A DNA stretch of 64,000 nucleotides from Lucifuga dentata (taxonomy: Eukaryota; Chordata; Actinopteri; Ophidiiformes; Bythitidae), in the NCBI GenBank assembly GCA_014773175.1, contig VXCM01000203.1, positions 366,929 through 430,928 of the forward strand. The letters run 5' to 3'. How positions within the stretch are numbered: position 1 is the stretch's first letter; every line of letters starts with the position of its first letter. The translations under genes were made by a program, and so were the position numbers. Below are positions 1 to 11,594 of the stretch, in pieces. Under the pieces are notes generated by a model that saw only the letters and a program-made list of their open reading frames with translations, was not told where the DNA came from and did not search any database.

Positions 1-648
1 GAGTGTTTGGAGTAGATATGGTGTGAGACGGTGAATCACCTCAGAAATGAAACAGACTAAATCCTCTGGACTATGATGTACAAAGAGTGTTTTTTGTTAC
101 CATGAGCAATAATGACTGTGAGGTTTTTCAGGTTGTTGGTGCTTTTCTCTCAGAGGAGAAACTATCATTACTGTTTTTCTTCAAAAGTGTTGTCTCAGCA
201 CACCAAAGTATTTCAGTGTCAGTATTTCAGATTTCTGTGACATTCCTCTCTTTCCTTTTGCTCTACTGTCCTCTGGGTAGACTACAAGTCAATATTCTCT
301 CTGCATCTCTCCCTGTGCTGTTTGGTTTGATGGCTTTTAAGTTGACAGCTGATCAGAGCTGGCTGTCTTAAAACTCAAATGTGTTGTCTCAGGTCTCTGG
401 TGCCAGGGTTTGGTCATCGTCACACCTTAATCCACTTATACACAACCCACTAAGCTTTCACATTCAAAAGCACACATTAACCTGAGCTAAAACCTTGCTA
501 GATTAAATGGAAGGCTTGACCAAGAGAGGAGAAAAGAGAAGTCAGCTGCTATCAACAGGCACAATGATACCATGATGATCCTTTACAACATAAAATAGGT
601 TGCAACAAGAAAGAAATCGCCTCTTATTTTGGACATATATGCAGCGTA
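1..648. other. Non-coding stretch, nothing recognised
   Basis: This is unique-looking AT-rich sequence. The one frame near 87-371 is hydrophobic and phenylalanine- and serine-rich. I see no convincing splice context and no family resemblance, so I treat it as a chance frame. Confidence 0.5.
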
Positions 649-771
649 TCAGTAGTATGCTACAGATAATTAATTAAGGTAAAGCAATGGTATGCAAAGT
701 TGCAATGTTNTCAGTAGTATGCTACAGATAATTAATTAAGGTAAAGCAATGGTATGCAAAGTTGCAATGTT
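649..771. repeat. Artefactual 61-bp direct repeat around a single N
   Basis: Bases 649-709 and 711-771 are identical over 61 bp and are separated only by one N at 710. Five other single Ns in the window show the same pattern, so this is most likely two contig ends that overlap and were joined without merging. The true sequence probably carries one copy. Confidence 0.85.
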
Positions 772-999
772 AAGATTGTAATTTCAATAACGAAATATTA
801 ATCTTATTTAAATTGAACATCATCCACGTTATGTAGAAAATTAAGTCATTCAAACTTAATATTTTGATTATTTAATTAATATTCAGTTCCAGATCTTAAA
901 TTAATATTCGGGCTCAAATCTGAAAAGTAAGGATTCGTTTATCATTCAGTGATTTCTTCTCCGAACTGAAACAGGCAAACGAAGTACTATTGCATAGGT

Positions 1000-1560
1000 T
1001 AACATTTATTTACAGATGAGAAAGAGAATAATATACAAATGAGGTAGGTATTATGTGAAGTATGAAAAACCAGTCTTGACAACGGAAAACTGGTGGATTT
1101 TCAAAATAAAATCCTAACCTAACGTTAATTGAGTCTAGCTTTACTTTATGGAGAGGTTGGCGAGAAAGATAAGGAAATAGGAAAATAACATAGTTAGGCT
1201 GCATCACTTTAACATCGGCAAAGACAAGATCTTACGTTGGGCCTGATCACTCCAGTGGTGTGGAAAGGTTGGATTGCCAGTCTTCGGATGCATCCAGCAT
1301 GGGTCACGTCTTGGCTGAAGTCACCACGTGGTACGCGCAGGCAGTCCTTCGAATACGGTGTCTGGATCCACAGTGGGCAGGCCACAGGTATGGACAAATG
1401 AGTCTTCCTTTGGCGCCTGATCAGTGCACTTCTTGATGAACAGCTGGAGCTGGGAGCCAGACTTAGGGTCGAACCGAGTTGCAGTGCTGGAGTTTACCCA
1501 ACGTGATCAGTAGAGCCGAGACGCGTGATGGCGCAGCACTATGTGAGCTAACTGTAATTA
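1000..1560 (-). other. GC-richer island with a possible 3'-terminal exon or LTR-like segment
   Basis: About 1200-1560 is clearly richer in G, C and CpG than its surroundings. On the minus strand an open frame runs from about 1512 to a TGA at 1321-1323 and reads like ordinary protein (it includes FDPKSGSQLQLFIKKC). A CCAG acceptor-like site lies at about 1486. An AATAAA signal on the same strand sits at 1005-1010, roughly 310 bp downstream of the stop, so the layout resembles a last coding exon plus 3' UTR. I do not recognise the protein. An LTR or other retroelement remnant is an equal alternative. Confidence 0.25.
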
Positions 1561-1677
1561 AAACTGAATAGCTTTGGATGAAATCACTATTCAGGCACAA
1601 ACTTCTTAGAGCAGCTAATAAAATTACTTGAGATTACTTTAAAATAAAAAACCGCTAGCTGGAGTTTAAGCAGCGCG

Positions 1678-1870
1678 GTGAAGAAAGGAGAGGAGGGAAG
1701 AAGAGAAGCCACCACGCGGCCTGTAGAGAGGATGGCCAAGAGAGGCCGGAGAGGTCCTGGAGCGAAAGAGGTCCAGGCCGAAAAGAGACAAAGAGAGTCC
1801 AGAGAAAGAGCAAAGAGAGTAAGAGAGTCAAAAGAGCAAAAGAGAGAGAACAATGGGCTGCATGGAGTTT
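1678..1870 (+). repeat. Purine-rich tract
   Basis: The plus strand is an irregular run of GA-rich words (agag, aaag, agga) of nearly 200 bp with few pyrimidines. It supports long but meaningless frames on both strands, including the serine- and leucine-rich minus-strand frame over 1587-1970. It is not a simple microsatellite and adjoins the GC-richer island. Confidence 0.6.
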
Positions 1871-1970
1871 TAAACAGAAAAGCCCTTCGCGCGTTGTGAA
1901 GAACACGCCCATGCTTTGTTCTTATAGGAGCTTTTCCCAACGATGTCAAGAAGGCAGGCAAACAGCTCAA

Positions 1971-2460
1971 AGCAGCTTAATCTCTGTGATATTACAGAAA
2001 CATAACTTATACTAAATCCACTCATTCCCCATTGTCAAAGCATGATACATAGAATTTCCACATAGTAAATTCACAGTATGACATGCTGGCATAAGCAAAA
2101 CCATGTTACACAAATAAATCATCTATTTTGTTGTCTAATAGGAATTTATCACAAAATCTAAACATCTAAAACACTCTTATGAAATCTGATGATCTTTACT
2201 TAACTAAATCTATTTCTACATTAATGTAAGTATTCTAAACATTACAAAGATAAAACAAAAGCTTAGATTGTTGTAGATTGTTAAACAGATTTGTGTGAAC
2301 TTAAAGGACCATAAAATGGCAGTGTGATGTTCTGTGATTTAAGAAGGATGTTGGAGAAATGTAACACATAAAACTAAATCCTTTAACTAAATAAACACAA
2401 ATACAAGTACAACAAAAGCATGTAGTATTGAAAATGAATTTCAATATCTGAACATAGTTT
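1971..2460. other. Non-coding AT-rich stretch with a lone MITE end
   Basis: The only recognisable item is a TTAAAGGACCATAA end at 2301-2314, identical to the terminal repeat of the TTAA-flanked MITE family seen elsewhere in the window. I find no matching inverted end nearby, so this is a solo or truncated terminus. Confidence 0.45.
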
Positions 2461-2470
2461 TAAGGTACTC

Positions 2471-2520
<50 letters not shown>
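2471..2520. repeat. (GA)n microsatellite
   Basis: About 25 GA units with a single interruption (gaaaga) near the 5' end. Length polymorphism is likely. Confidence 0.95.
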
Positions 2521-2526
<6 letters not shown>

Positions 2527-2659
2527 CTCATTTATTTACTCTAAACATTATTGTAACTTCAGATATCTTCTTGTTTTCTAAATAGATTCTGAATTAAGAG
2601 TCTTATTTGGTGGTGTAGTGAGATCAGTTATTTAATTCTGTGAAGTCCTTGGCTCACAG

Positions 2660-2788
2660 ACAATCTGGAGCCACTTTGGTGGAGTCTGTGAGATGATCAA
2701 ATGAGTGGCCATTTGTGTTCTTGNACAATCTGGAGCCACTTTGGTGGAGTCTGTGAGATGATCAAATGAGTGGCCATTTGTGTTCTTG
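2660..2788. repeat. Artefactual 64-bp direct repeat around a single N
   Basis: Bases 2660-2723 and 2725-2788 are identical, separated by one N at 2724. As at 710, this fits an unmerged contig overlap. The frame that spans it on the plus strand is therefore unreliable. Confidence 0.85.
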
Positions 2789-4080
2789 TCGTTATGGCAG
2801 GGGAGCTTTGAAGATCAAAGTGTTACCAAGTCTCTCTAAGGATAACATCTGGTTACCATGGCATTTGGGAGGTCAGAGAAATTTAGAAGTTCTGTTTTGT
2901 TGTCCTACAGTATCTGTTCTGCAGGCTTTACGACTGAATGGGGAAGAATCACAGCAGGGGATCTTGAGTTCTTGGGTGTGTGTATATGAGACCCTGGAAG
3001 AGTGGGGGTAGAATGTGTATTGTGTCTGTGTGAGAAGAGCAGTTAGGTGTCTGTGGAGGGGGAGGTGATGTATGTGTGGCTTCAGCAGGCCTCCACGCAA
3101 ATGTCTGTCTCTAAAACTGATTATTTCATCCTAGAAAAACATAATCATAGATTTATCAAACGGCAGTTGTTCCAGTAATGCTACATATAAGTAGCAGACT
3201 AGACTACATTCAAAGAGGATGCACATTTATTTGCATATATAGTCAGCATGGGCATCAACTCGAGAGTGCCAATGTGATGCTGTCACTGCTTGAAACAGAG
3301 AAGCACCATGCAAACGTTTACGACCTGAGATATGAAAAATATTTCTACATGTGATGTTTATAGAATCTTATTAGACACTGGATGTTTGTATTCAGAGGGG
3401 TATGCAAATTGGTTGTAGCAGACTTGTAGCTTGTGTATAACTTAAAGCAGCAGTGATGAGGTTTACATATAATACAACTCACACGGACTGCTGCAATAAT
3501 ATTGCTTACATTATCTCTGTTGATACCAATTTGTTTTACCCTTAAGAAGAAAAATGTGGCAGTGTTACATTATGGTATTGCACTTGGGAAGAAGCACTAT
3601 ATTTTTTCTTCATTATTAAATCATAAACTCCAGAGAAATGTTGTTTTCCATTTAGTATTCAGCTTTTATTTTGCACAGTTGCATGCCATTGGCAATAGAC
3701 TCTAAAGCAGTAAGGAGCAAAAGTGTTGATTATATTTAAATCCCTATTTCATCAAAAGTTTGGAAAAGGCAATGAAAACATTTTTTTTTTAAGTTTCAAT
3801 TTTTCTGTTTCTCACTATCTCTTTTTGATTTCTTTTGTGGAGCTGAAATTTATTACACACATTATACAACTCAAACCACACAGCAGACTTGAACCGGTGG
3901 TAAAGATGAAAAAGAGTTCTTACTGGACAACCAGGCGAAATTACAGAAGTAATCAACTGAAAAACATGGTGATGGTGAACACATCCAAAGGCAAAAACCA
4001 GTGGTCAAAGAATCAGTCTAACAATAAGAAAAAAAAAAAGAAAAAAAAAAACNAAAAAAAAAAAAAAAAAGGAAGCAAGC
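2789..4080. other. Non-coding stretch ending in a gapped poly-A run
   Basis: No gene or known repeat is recognised. An A-rich run at about 4029-4071 contains a single N at 4053, so its true length is unknown. Confidence 0.5.
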
Positions 4081-4400
4081 AGACTGGGTAAATAAATCCA
4101 AAAGGCAGAGGCAGAAACTCAGAAGACAAAAAGTACAGGCAAAGGTCAGCAACAAGCTGGAATGCTCAAGCAGAAATAAAAAAAGATCTGGCAGAGACTG
4201 AAGGGAAGTGGCCCGGTATATATAATGGGGAGCTGATGAGGGAGCTTGGGAGCAGGTGTGTGTGTCAGGTGATCGGGCAGAGGTGGGTAACTAAAGCCTT
4301 ATGCGTGTGTTCGTACGCCCACGTGTTCTGGCGTTCATCGTTCTAACACTTTCATGACAAACGTGCACTTCAACTCCGGGCCTTTCGGTGGCAGTGTAGG
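4081..4400. repeat. Unclassified repeat-like segment
   Basis: This segment is denser in CpG than its neighbours. It contains a TATA-like word (tatatataat, near 4218) and purine-rich sequence resembling non-coding retroelement sequence I have seen in fish genomes. I cannot assign a class, no second copy occurs in this window, and the call rests on resemblance only. Confidence 0.25.
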
Positions 4401-4858
4401 ACAAAGCTGCTCTTAACCACCCCCAAACACAAAAAATGCAGCAGAAATAGGAGTAGTTTCTGGTTCAGTCACCCACAACAAGACATGAAGCCAGCAAAAA
4501 GAGTTATTGTGGATTAATGAAGATAAGGAATTACTATTACTTGCATTAGCTGCAAGACAAAAAAAAAAAAAAAAAANAAAAAAAAAAAAAAAAAATGTGT
4601 TTGCCATTGTTTATTTTTTCTGTTCCTTTCCTTTGATTCGCCAGTCATCGATGAAGGCACTTTTTTGTCACACAAATGCCGTTCACGGTTTCAAAAGTCA
4701 AGTGGTGCGCAACCACGCGAGTTACTCTCAAAAGTGACCGCTGTAAGCCATTAAAAGACTGTACTGGTGATTGTGCATGTTTGAGCCTAATATATTCAAT
4801 TTTCATGTATGTAACATTACTGAAAATCATTTCCCAAAGCATACTACTGGAATTGTGA

Positions 4859-4911
<53 letters not shown>
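4859..4911. repeat. (TTA)n microsatellite inside the MITE
   Basis: About 17 perfect trinucleotide units. They lie where the other MITE copies have only a short AT-rich stretch between the cctgtagtat-type block and the tcaatggcaatctgg-type block, so the expansion arose within the element. Confidence 0.9.
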
Positions 4912-4918
4912 CCTTCTT

Positions 4919-5051
4919 TCCAGACTGCCATTGGTTTCTGTTCATTCTGGTACACTATTAAAATCAACTTGTTGATACTTGAAANTCCAGACTGCCATTG
5001 GTTTCTGTTCATTCTGGTACACTATTAAAATCAACTTGTTGATACTTGAAA
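4919..5051. repeat. Artefactual 66-bp direct repeat around a single N
   Basis: Bases 4919-4984 and 4986-5051 are identical with one N at 4985. This is the longest of the six N-centred duplications and lies in a dispersed repeat, where assemblers commonly break. Confidence 0.85.
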
Positions 5052-5067
5052 TGTTCTTGGGTTTCAG

Positions 5068-5141
5068 TGTGTATACCCTGAGAGAACAGGGTGCTAATGC
5101 ATCTGCCTGAGAGAAGCACTCACAGGATTTTTCTGTGGTCT
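5068..5141. repeat. 74-bp twin-hairpin repeat, copy 1
   Basis: This segment matches 7604-7677 at 73 of 74 bases. It interrupts the MITE: homology to the other MITE copies stops just before it and resumes at about 5142. It contains CCCTG-AGAGAA-CAGGG and a second foldback, CCTGAGAG-AAGCA-CTCACAGG, with one mismatch in this copy. A third option pairs CACAG with CTGTG across GATTTTT. No protein, tRNA or snRNA family is recognised. Confidence 0.75.
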
Positions 5142-5264
5142 GGGATAGGTAATCCATCATTGTGAACAAAACATGCATTCAGGTTGTTTTTTTTTTTGTN
5201 TGGTCTGGGATAGGTAATCCATCATTGTGAACAAAACATGCATTCAGGTTGTTTTTTTTTTTGT
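5136..5264. repeat. Artefactual 64-bp direct repeat around a single N
   Basis: Bases 5136-5199 and 5201-5264 are identical with one N at 5200. The unit ends in a T run. Confidence 0.85.
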
Positions 5265-5501
5265 TTGTTTGTTTTTTTTCAAAATTGCAAATTGCGAAAA
5301 GCATTTAAGCACAATAAAAAGTGCGGAGTGAATGTATGTCTCCACCGGGGAATATAGTCGCAAAAGAAGACTTGCATTTATTGAAAAATTTAAATGACCA
5401 TGATTTCATAAGGCTGTGTAACTATTAGCAGAAGAAACATCAATTTTTAAGGTGGGTGTATCACTTGAATATTTGATTTTGAAAGATTAAGACTGAAAGA
5501 T

Positions 5502-5626
5502 ATTTTGCAAAATATCAGGAAAGCTGAAATACAGTTTTATCCTTTGGGAAATGGTTGTCAGTANATTTTGCAAAATATCAGGAAAGCTGAAATACAGTTT
5601 TATCCTTTGGGAAATGGTTGTCAGTA
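5502..5626. repeat. Artefactual 62-bp direct repeat around a single N
   Basis: Bases 5502-5563 and 5565-5626 are identical with one N at 5564. It is the third such join inside the same MITE. Confidence 0.85.
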
Positions 5627-5688
5627 ACGTGATATATATGAAAATTGATTGAGCTCAAACATGCATGATTACCGGTATGGTCCTTTAA

Positions 5689-7603
5689 GTCATGTTATCT
5701 ATGCATCCACTGTTGCATTGGTGGCATAAACCAGGCCTCAGGTGTGTTGGCTGGTGAACATCCATTCAACACTAACCTTCCTTTTTGGTAGAGCTTTATC
5801 CTTATTTTTGATTTTAACGCCATATGTAATGTCCTATGATTTGTGTTTGTGTGTGAAAAATGCTATGTAAAGAAATGTGCCCTCAGCTTTTTCATTATAA
5901 AAACATTCTAATCAGCACACTGAAAGGAAATCAAATTTAAAGTGCTGATATCATACTGTTTTCATTATTTACAACCTCATACTAGTCTGCTTTCCCCTAA
6001 TAACTCACCATCACTTAATAATCACTGGGTTATTGCAAAGATTGTGACAAATGACAAAAAAACATAACTGCTAAGATGTGATTGATGACCACGCTCCATT
6101 AGCTGAAATATTAAATGCTTGTTTTGAAGCCTGTTTAGCCTTGCTTGAATTTGATTATAAATTAACAGAAATTTATTACAAAGATGGCTACTGCTGAAGG
6201 TTATTGCTGAATTAAGTCTGGTTCTTCTCCCTCTATTGAACAGGAAAATATGAATTTATGCAGTCGTTTTCTTTTAATATTTCCACGTTTCACTTTTTTC
6301 TTCATTTCCTAAGTTTCAGTTTGCTTTCACACTAGCCTTTATTCCTGAGCTTAAATGTCACAGCACTACATATTTACATGGGATAATGACCTGAGCTGAC
6401 AAGGGAGGTATCTTTTTATTTAACACATGGAGAGTAATGATTTGCACTCAGAAGGAGATCTGGTGAGGACCAGACATCTCAGTCTGTGTCCTCTAATAGG
6501 GTCTGTCACAGGTGATTAGGGATCGTTGACAGGGAAAGTTGTCGTGCCCAGAACCGGATGGAGCCAGTTTCCATTTCTCCATCTATTACCTAGCAAGTGC
6601 ACGTGGACACACACACATATTTTTGCTCATTATGTCAAATATCAGACGATGAGACAAACATTGTCAAATCATGGAGGAGAGCTTGGTTTTCTATCCTCCC
6701 ATGCCTATCGACAAAACTTCAGGGTCTCAGGGCCACAGGGGCAATCTCATGCCAGCTCTCTCATCATTACAGCCTGGTTCAGCACGTTCTATCCTGAAAC
6801 TTACTGGAACCAAACTAATTAGCTCATCATTACTATTCTCTTGTCTTTGAGTATTTGAGGCTATATTTTCTGTGATTAGTTTCTTTCGTAAAATTTTTCA
6901 AATGGCTTATCATTTCGACCAAATTAATCAACAGTCTCCTTTCTTCTTCTAGTAAAAAGGCCAGACCTTGGGCTAATTGTGAAGGGATGGCTCAGTCTCA
7001 AAGTTTCTCACCCCAATAGGGGAAGAGACCTAATTCTCTCTTTCAGAGCAAGGGTCTGATTGCAACAGTCCATTCTTCTTTCCAGTCTCCCCCTTCCGCT
7101 CGAGATCAAACCAGTTCACACAGCCTGGCCACTGGAGATCAGATAGTATCCGACCTACACCTTTGACCCATGCTTTTACAATCGCAGCGTAGCAGGCAAT
7201 GCATACTGAATAGCTGCTCTTTTTCTGAGTGCCGAAGGCTAAATTAATTTGTATAAAATTCAAGGGTAACTAATGGACAGTCTGGACAAATAATACAATA
7301 AGTGCCTTCTTATTCCAATGTAATTCAAACACACACAGGGTTTATTTGATTATATATTCTTGCCAAATGCATGTTCAACCCCATATGCATAAGGGGACGT
7401 AATAGCATGCTAATGCATCGTGTTAGCCATTATGCACAAACTGTTTCAGGCTAAGCTACTGTGAAAGCCAATCAAACCATAGCACCCAAATTTCACATTG
7501 TACCTTATTTTTCAGAGCACATTATTGTTCTGAAATAGCAATTAATTGCAGAGAGGTAATTGCAGACTGAACTAGAGATGACTTTATGGATGTTCTGCTG
7601 CAA
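5689..7603. other. Non-coding stretch, no repeat recognised
   Basis: Mostly unique-looking sequence. The part near 6080-6450 is rich in TAATTA/ATTA-type words and free of obvious repeats, which is the look of conserved non-coding sequence, but conservation cannot be judged from one sequence. Confidence 0.4.
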
Positions 7604-7677
7604 TGTGTATACCCTGAGAGAACAGGGTGCTAATGCATCTGCCTGTGAGAAGCACTCACAGGATTTTTCTGTGGTCT
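7604..7677. repeat. 74-bp twin-hairpin repeat, copy 2
   Basis: This copy matches 5068-5141 except for one base. Here the second hairpin is perfect: CCTGTGAG, loop AAGCA, CTCACAGG. The flanks differ completely from copy 1 (tgctgcaa on the left, cttgtggcag on the right), which places the boundaries within a few bases. I could not define a clear target duplication. Confidence 0.75.
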
Positions 7678-8314
7678 CTTGTGGCAGCTGGAGTTGCATG
7701 TGATTTTCAAAGATAACACTTGACCAAAATTTTTTAAAAAGGTGCCGAAAAGCTATTTTAAAGCTATATCCTTCAGTACATACAGAGGAAAAAGAAAGCA
7801 AGTCTCCGGACTTGCTCTTCAAAGGCATTCTAAGCTTGGAAAATTTGACCCAGCTTTGTCACTATCCATCATAAATGGCCATTAACCTGTGACACATGGC
7901 TACAATCTACCAATCACCTGTAGTCATAAATCACTTTCCAGTGAAACAATACCATCCCAACACCCCACAATGCAATCCCCTCATGGGAGCAGGGAAATCA
8001 AAGCTAGCAGTCCTACCACTTGTGAAACTAGCCAAAGGACTGCTGCTTGTCACATGTGATGATTGTAGCCTAGCCAGCTTCATTTTATGAGCCTATAGTA
8101 GCCATGTGCCCAACTCATGTGCATGCTAGCCCTGGCCTTAATCGCCCATGATTACAACTAATGGCTATAATGATGGGCATTTTCTCCCCAAGAGAACAAT
8201 GCAATTGAATCAAGCAAATTCAGTCTCTCCTCAGGCGGTTACCAAACCCTCTTTCTCTCACAGTCTATTTAAGCAAGATGAGACGTGTGTGGACATATGT
8301 ACGTCCTGTATATG

Positions 8315-8364
<50 letters not shown>

Positions 8365-9667
8365 CATGCTGCAAAAGAGAGAGAGAGTGACATATATGCT
8401 TTATATTCAGAGTTTTAACTTGACCTTCTTTCACATGAGGAAAGCCCCTTAAATTGCTCCAAAAATCTCATTTAAACTGCATTTACCACCACAAACACAG
8501 TTATATTTATTCCACTGGGCTAAACCCCACAACCATTCAGCATATTTTGTATTTCAATATTTAGTGTAAATGTAGAAATAAGTATGCATCATCACAAGCT
8601 GGTTATTGCTGCTTGTCATGCACAAACTAAAAAGTTTATATCTAAACTTGGACATTTTTCTTATACAGTATACTGTAGGTTGTATATTAATAGCAAACGT
8701 GCGAAATGTGCAAATGTGGTGCATGAGTGTCAGGATGTTTGTTGATCATAAACCATGACTGCATTATTCATCATATCAAACTTGCCTCTGGCAAAATTCT
8801 CAACGGTACATCTTTCCAAGTTTTTGTATGTAAAATTAAATTAAAACTTCAATCCTAAATTCACATTGGGTTTTCCGGATACTTCATGTTGCATATGTAT
8901 GATTCACCTCGTATGGAGTTTCAATCAGTTACAACACTGAATAAACCATTCTGCTATTTTCGAGGCAACATGCTGCCTTTGACATGGAACAAATCCTGAC
9001 TAATTTGTCCCTTGCAAAGGCTTCTAGTTGCCATGGTTACTGTGATCCTAAAGTCTTACAGCAGAGGACTTGAATTTTACATTAAGGAAAGGTACTGGGG
9101 TTTGCTTTCAGCTTATCCCTTTGCCTACTTCACCTTCGTGCAAATTAAAGTTGACACACATGCACAGAAACGTTCTTATCTGCACACATATGTACATATT
9201 ATGCTTGTCAAATCAAGCCATGTCTCCATGGAAACTGAAGACAAATAAAGAGATTGCATTAATAACTTGATAAGTAGTACAAACTCTGTTCTATTCTGGC
9301 CAAAGACATTCACTTTCCAATATGATATCAAATTCTGAATATAAAATATGTGAAGTCATTTCATTCTATTACCCAGAATTATACACAGTGACATCTGGGA
9401 CAGCTCTCCAATATGTTGTACTCGGGGTTAATTAAAAATGTAATGGTCAAGTCTGTTTTTTCTAATAGAGCTGACAGGAGCTCATAATTCATTCAGATTG
9501 ATTAGATATTAAACCACTGGTCTGGATAACCAGTAGTAAGAGAAGACTATGGAACAATTATCCTGGAATCAGTCGTGATAATGCCCATTGCTCTGATTGG
9601 GACGTGGACTGAAATATAAAGAAGCAACAAAAGCCTGTGTGTGTGGGGGNGGATTCATAAAGCGCAG
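7678..9667. other. Non-coding stretch with a TG microsatellite
   Basis: No gene is recognised. It contains the TG microsatellite at 8317 and a single N at 9650 that is not flanked by a long duplication. Confidence 0.45.
8317..8365. repeat. (TG)n microsatellite
   Basis: About 22 TG units ending in cgtgc. The repeat creates a cysteine/valine frame on the plus strand that is not a gene. Confidence 0.95.
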
Positions 9668-9765
9668 TGACAGAGTTGTCGATAAGGGCAAATATCATCA
9701 CACAACCATGTCTGTTACTGGCATCTTTTAGCATTTGCCTTGAAAGCAAAGGCCTTGAAGATGTG
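9668..9765 (+). repeat. Dispersed repeat pair F, copy 1
   Basis: The core aagggcaaata-catcacacaaccatgt and a following ccttgaaag block recur in the same order at about 24018-24110. The pair diverges between the blocks, so it is an old interspersed repeat of unknown class. Confidence 0.55.
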
Positions 9766-10184
9766 TAGTTGCCATGATTTGTTTTTTTTTTTTTTTTGAA
9801 TTCCATCCAGTTATCCTTATTTGCTACTAACCTGATGTTGTATTTTTTATGAGCAATTGTTACTCATTACTTGAAAATCTAATGAGAAATTCTAACAAAT
9901 AGTAAGCTGGGTCAGTAGTGAGTGTAATGGGGAAGGAAGCAGGCAGTCAGCTCAGCAGGGCCTGGTATGATTTTGAACAGCAATGGAAAATGGGAATTAG
10001 AGCAACTTGTGACATGTGTTTTGTGTGCATGTGTGTGGAAAAGAAGCTTTAGAGTTAAACTGGTGTAATGATGAAATATCAACCTTAATTTGACACTGCA
10101 GTATAGTTCCCCATGGTATTATGTTGATAGTAATCCAGTGGTGAATAATTTATATCAAAGCATGAATAAAAAGTAGATATATCT

Positions 10185-10226
10185 TATTAAAAAAAAAAAA
10201 AAAAAANTAAAAAAAAAAAAAAAAAA
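10185..10226. repeat. Poly-A tract with single N
   Basis: Two A runs are joined by one N at 10207. The real length is not known. Confidence 0.8.
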
Positions 10227-10234
10227 TTACAAGT

Positions 10235-11215
10235 AAAATTTGTTTTTTAGAAAAAAAAATACCTGAGTAAAAGCAATTAAGGAACCATTGTTAACTTTAC
10301 TTAAGTATCAGAAGCATTACTTTGATAAAAAAAAATGTAAGTTGTGAAAGTAAAAGTAAACAATACCTTGTTATTTCTTTTGCATAGATTACATATTAAA
10401 TTAAACAGGTTCACTTAAAATGTCCCACTAAAACTGTATATAAATTATTTATTCTTCATTATGCAATTTTAAATTTAACTTTACATAACTAGGTGAAGTG
10501 TTGAGATTAAAAAAAAAAAAAAAAAAAAAACGCTTTCAAGAGAGACCTGGTGAGTGTAGGGCAGCACAAGAACAATTTATAACAATAAATACAATACAAA
10601 CAAAAACACTGACCATTAATTATTTAATTCAATTAGTCATTCAAAAAAGCATTAGCTGCATCATAAGCTAATTAACCAGCCAAACACAAATGAACTTAGC
10701 CATTTATCACTTGATAATGTTAAACAAACACACAGCATCATCACTAATTACAATCAGTTAAATATCAAATTATTAACTTAACTGGCAATATTTCATAACT
10801 TAAATGTGACACACAAAACTTACGTCATATCTGGCTCAAGTACCATCATGTGCTGATGTCTGATTCATGCAGTCATCTGTCAAGAGGAAAGTATTGATCT
10901 TCCACATCTGTCCATAAATGCTATCATTCAACATGAATGTATGCAATTAGTGCCGCCAGTGACAACATACTGACAATGCACTTACACTAGTCCGCTGTCT
11001 CTGTATGTGGAGAATTCACAACAAATGCCTTCTTAAGAATTTATTTTGTAGCAAGTAAGAAACTTGTTCTGAAAAAAGTAACACAGTAAAAGTATTTTAG
11101 TTTATTTCAGAACTGTAGTGGAGTAAAGTAAAAATTTTATGAAATGATAAATACTCAAATAAAGTACAGATCACTCAACAAAAATACTTTAATGCTGTAC
11201 TTTACTTCACTGTAA
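10235..11215. mobile_element. Decayed hAT-type element of the 'gagtaaaagta' kind
   Basis: The left part carries cctgagtaaaagca and ttacttaagtatcag words. The right part (about 11080-11215) carries ctgtagtggagtaaag, actcaaataaagtacagatc and a terminal ctgtactttacttcactg block. These are hallmark end sequences of abundant fish hAT-like non-autonomous elements, recognised from memory. No intact terminal repeat, target duplication or coding relic is visible, and the middle is AT-rich with a poly-A run at 10508-10530. Confidence 0.5.
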
Positions 11216-11311
11216 GACTCATTAGATAATACTGTAACAACGTAATCGATCGTGTGCTTTTGAATTATTATAGCAGTAATTATTAATGATCGCACAATTT
11301 ACTGCATTTGT

Positions 11312-11594
11312 GCAGCACTGGCGCCTCACAACGAGAACATCTTGGGTTCCAAATTGACTAGGAACTTTCTGTGTGGCGTCTGCGTGGGTTTCCTCCCACC
11401 TTCACAAACACGTAAGTTAGGTGAAACTGGAAACACTAAATTGCCTATAGTTGTGAATGTGAGTGTGATTTGTCTGCCCTGTGAGTGGCAGCTTGCCCAG
11501 TGCGTACACCTTTAAACTCACCCAATGACTTCTGGCATAGGCGCCAGCACTCCCAAGCATAAACAGATATAGAGAATGGATGCATGGATGGATG
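11312..11594 (+). mobile_element. tRNA-headed SINE, fish type
   Basis: The 5' part, gcagcactggcgcctcac followed by ttgggttcca (a decayed RNA polymerase III B box), is the tRNA-like head. The body has tgcgtgggtttcctcccacc, aaactggaaac-actaaattgcc, gtgaatgtgagtgtgat and a ggcataggcgcc block. The 3' end is a short atggatgg tail. This arrangement is very common in ray-finned fish. The 5' end with the A box is missing, so the copy is truncated and inactive. I do not assert a family name. Confidence 0.8.

Larger units (their letters stand above)
4751..5688 (-). mobile_element. TTAA-flanked MITE (T2/Kolobok-like ends), interrupted copy
   Basis: This non-autonomous element lies in reverse orientation relative to the copies at 13.1, 36.6 and 63.5 kb. 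It starts with TTAA at 4751-4754 and ends with TATGGTCCTTTAA at 5676-5688. The interior matches the other copies in order, for example the blocks around 4925-5050, 5325-5440 and 5445-5640. It has been enlarged by a TTA microsatellite (4859-4911), a 74-bp foreign insertion (5068-5141) and three contig-overlap artefacts. Removing these gives roughly the 500-600 bp of the other copies. TTAA plus AAAGG ends are known from the Xenopus T2/Kolobok group; that assignment is from memory. Confidence 0.75.

Noticed and set aside
649..771. Apparent tandem duplication
   Set aside because: It is centred on a single N and repeated at five other Ns with the same unit size, so it is an assembly artefact rather than biology.
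1466..1480. tRNA or SINE B-box-like word (GGTTCGACC on the minus strand)
   Set aside because: No A box at the right distance, no cloverleaf and no terminator.
1587..1970. 127-codon minus-strand frame
   Set aside because: It is generated by the long purine-rich plus-strand tract, giving serine-, leucine- and phenylalanine-rich low-complexity translation.
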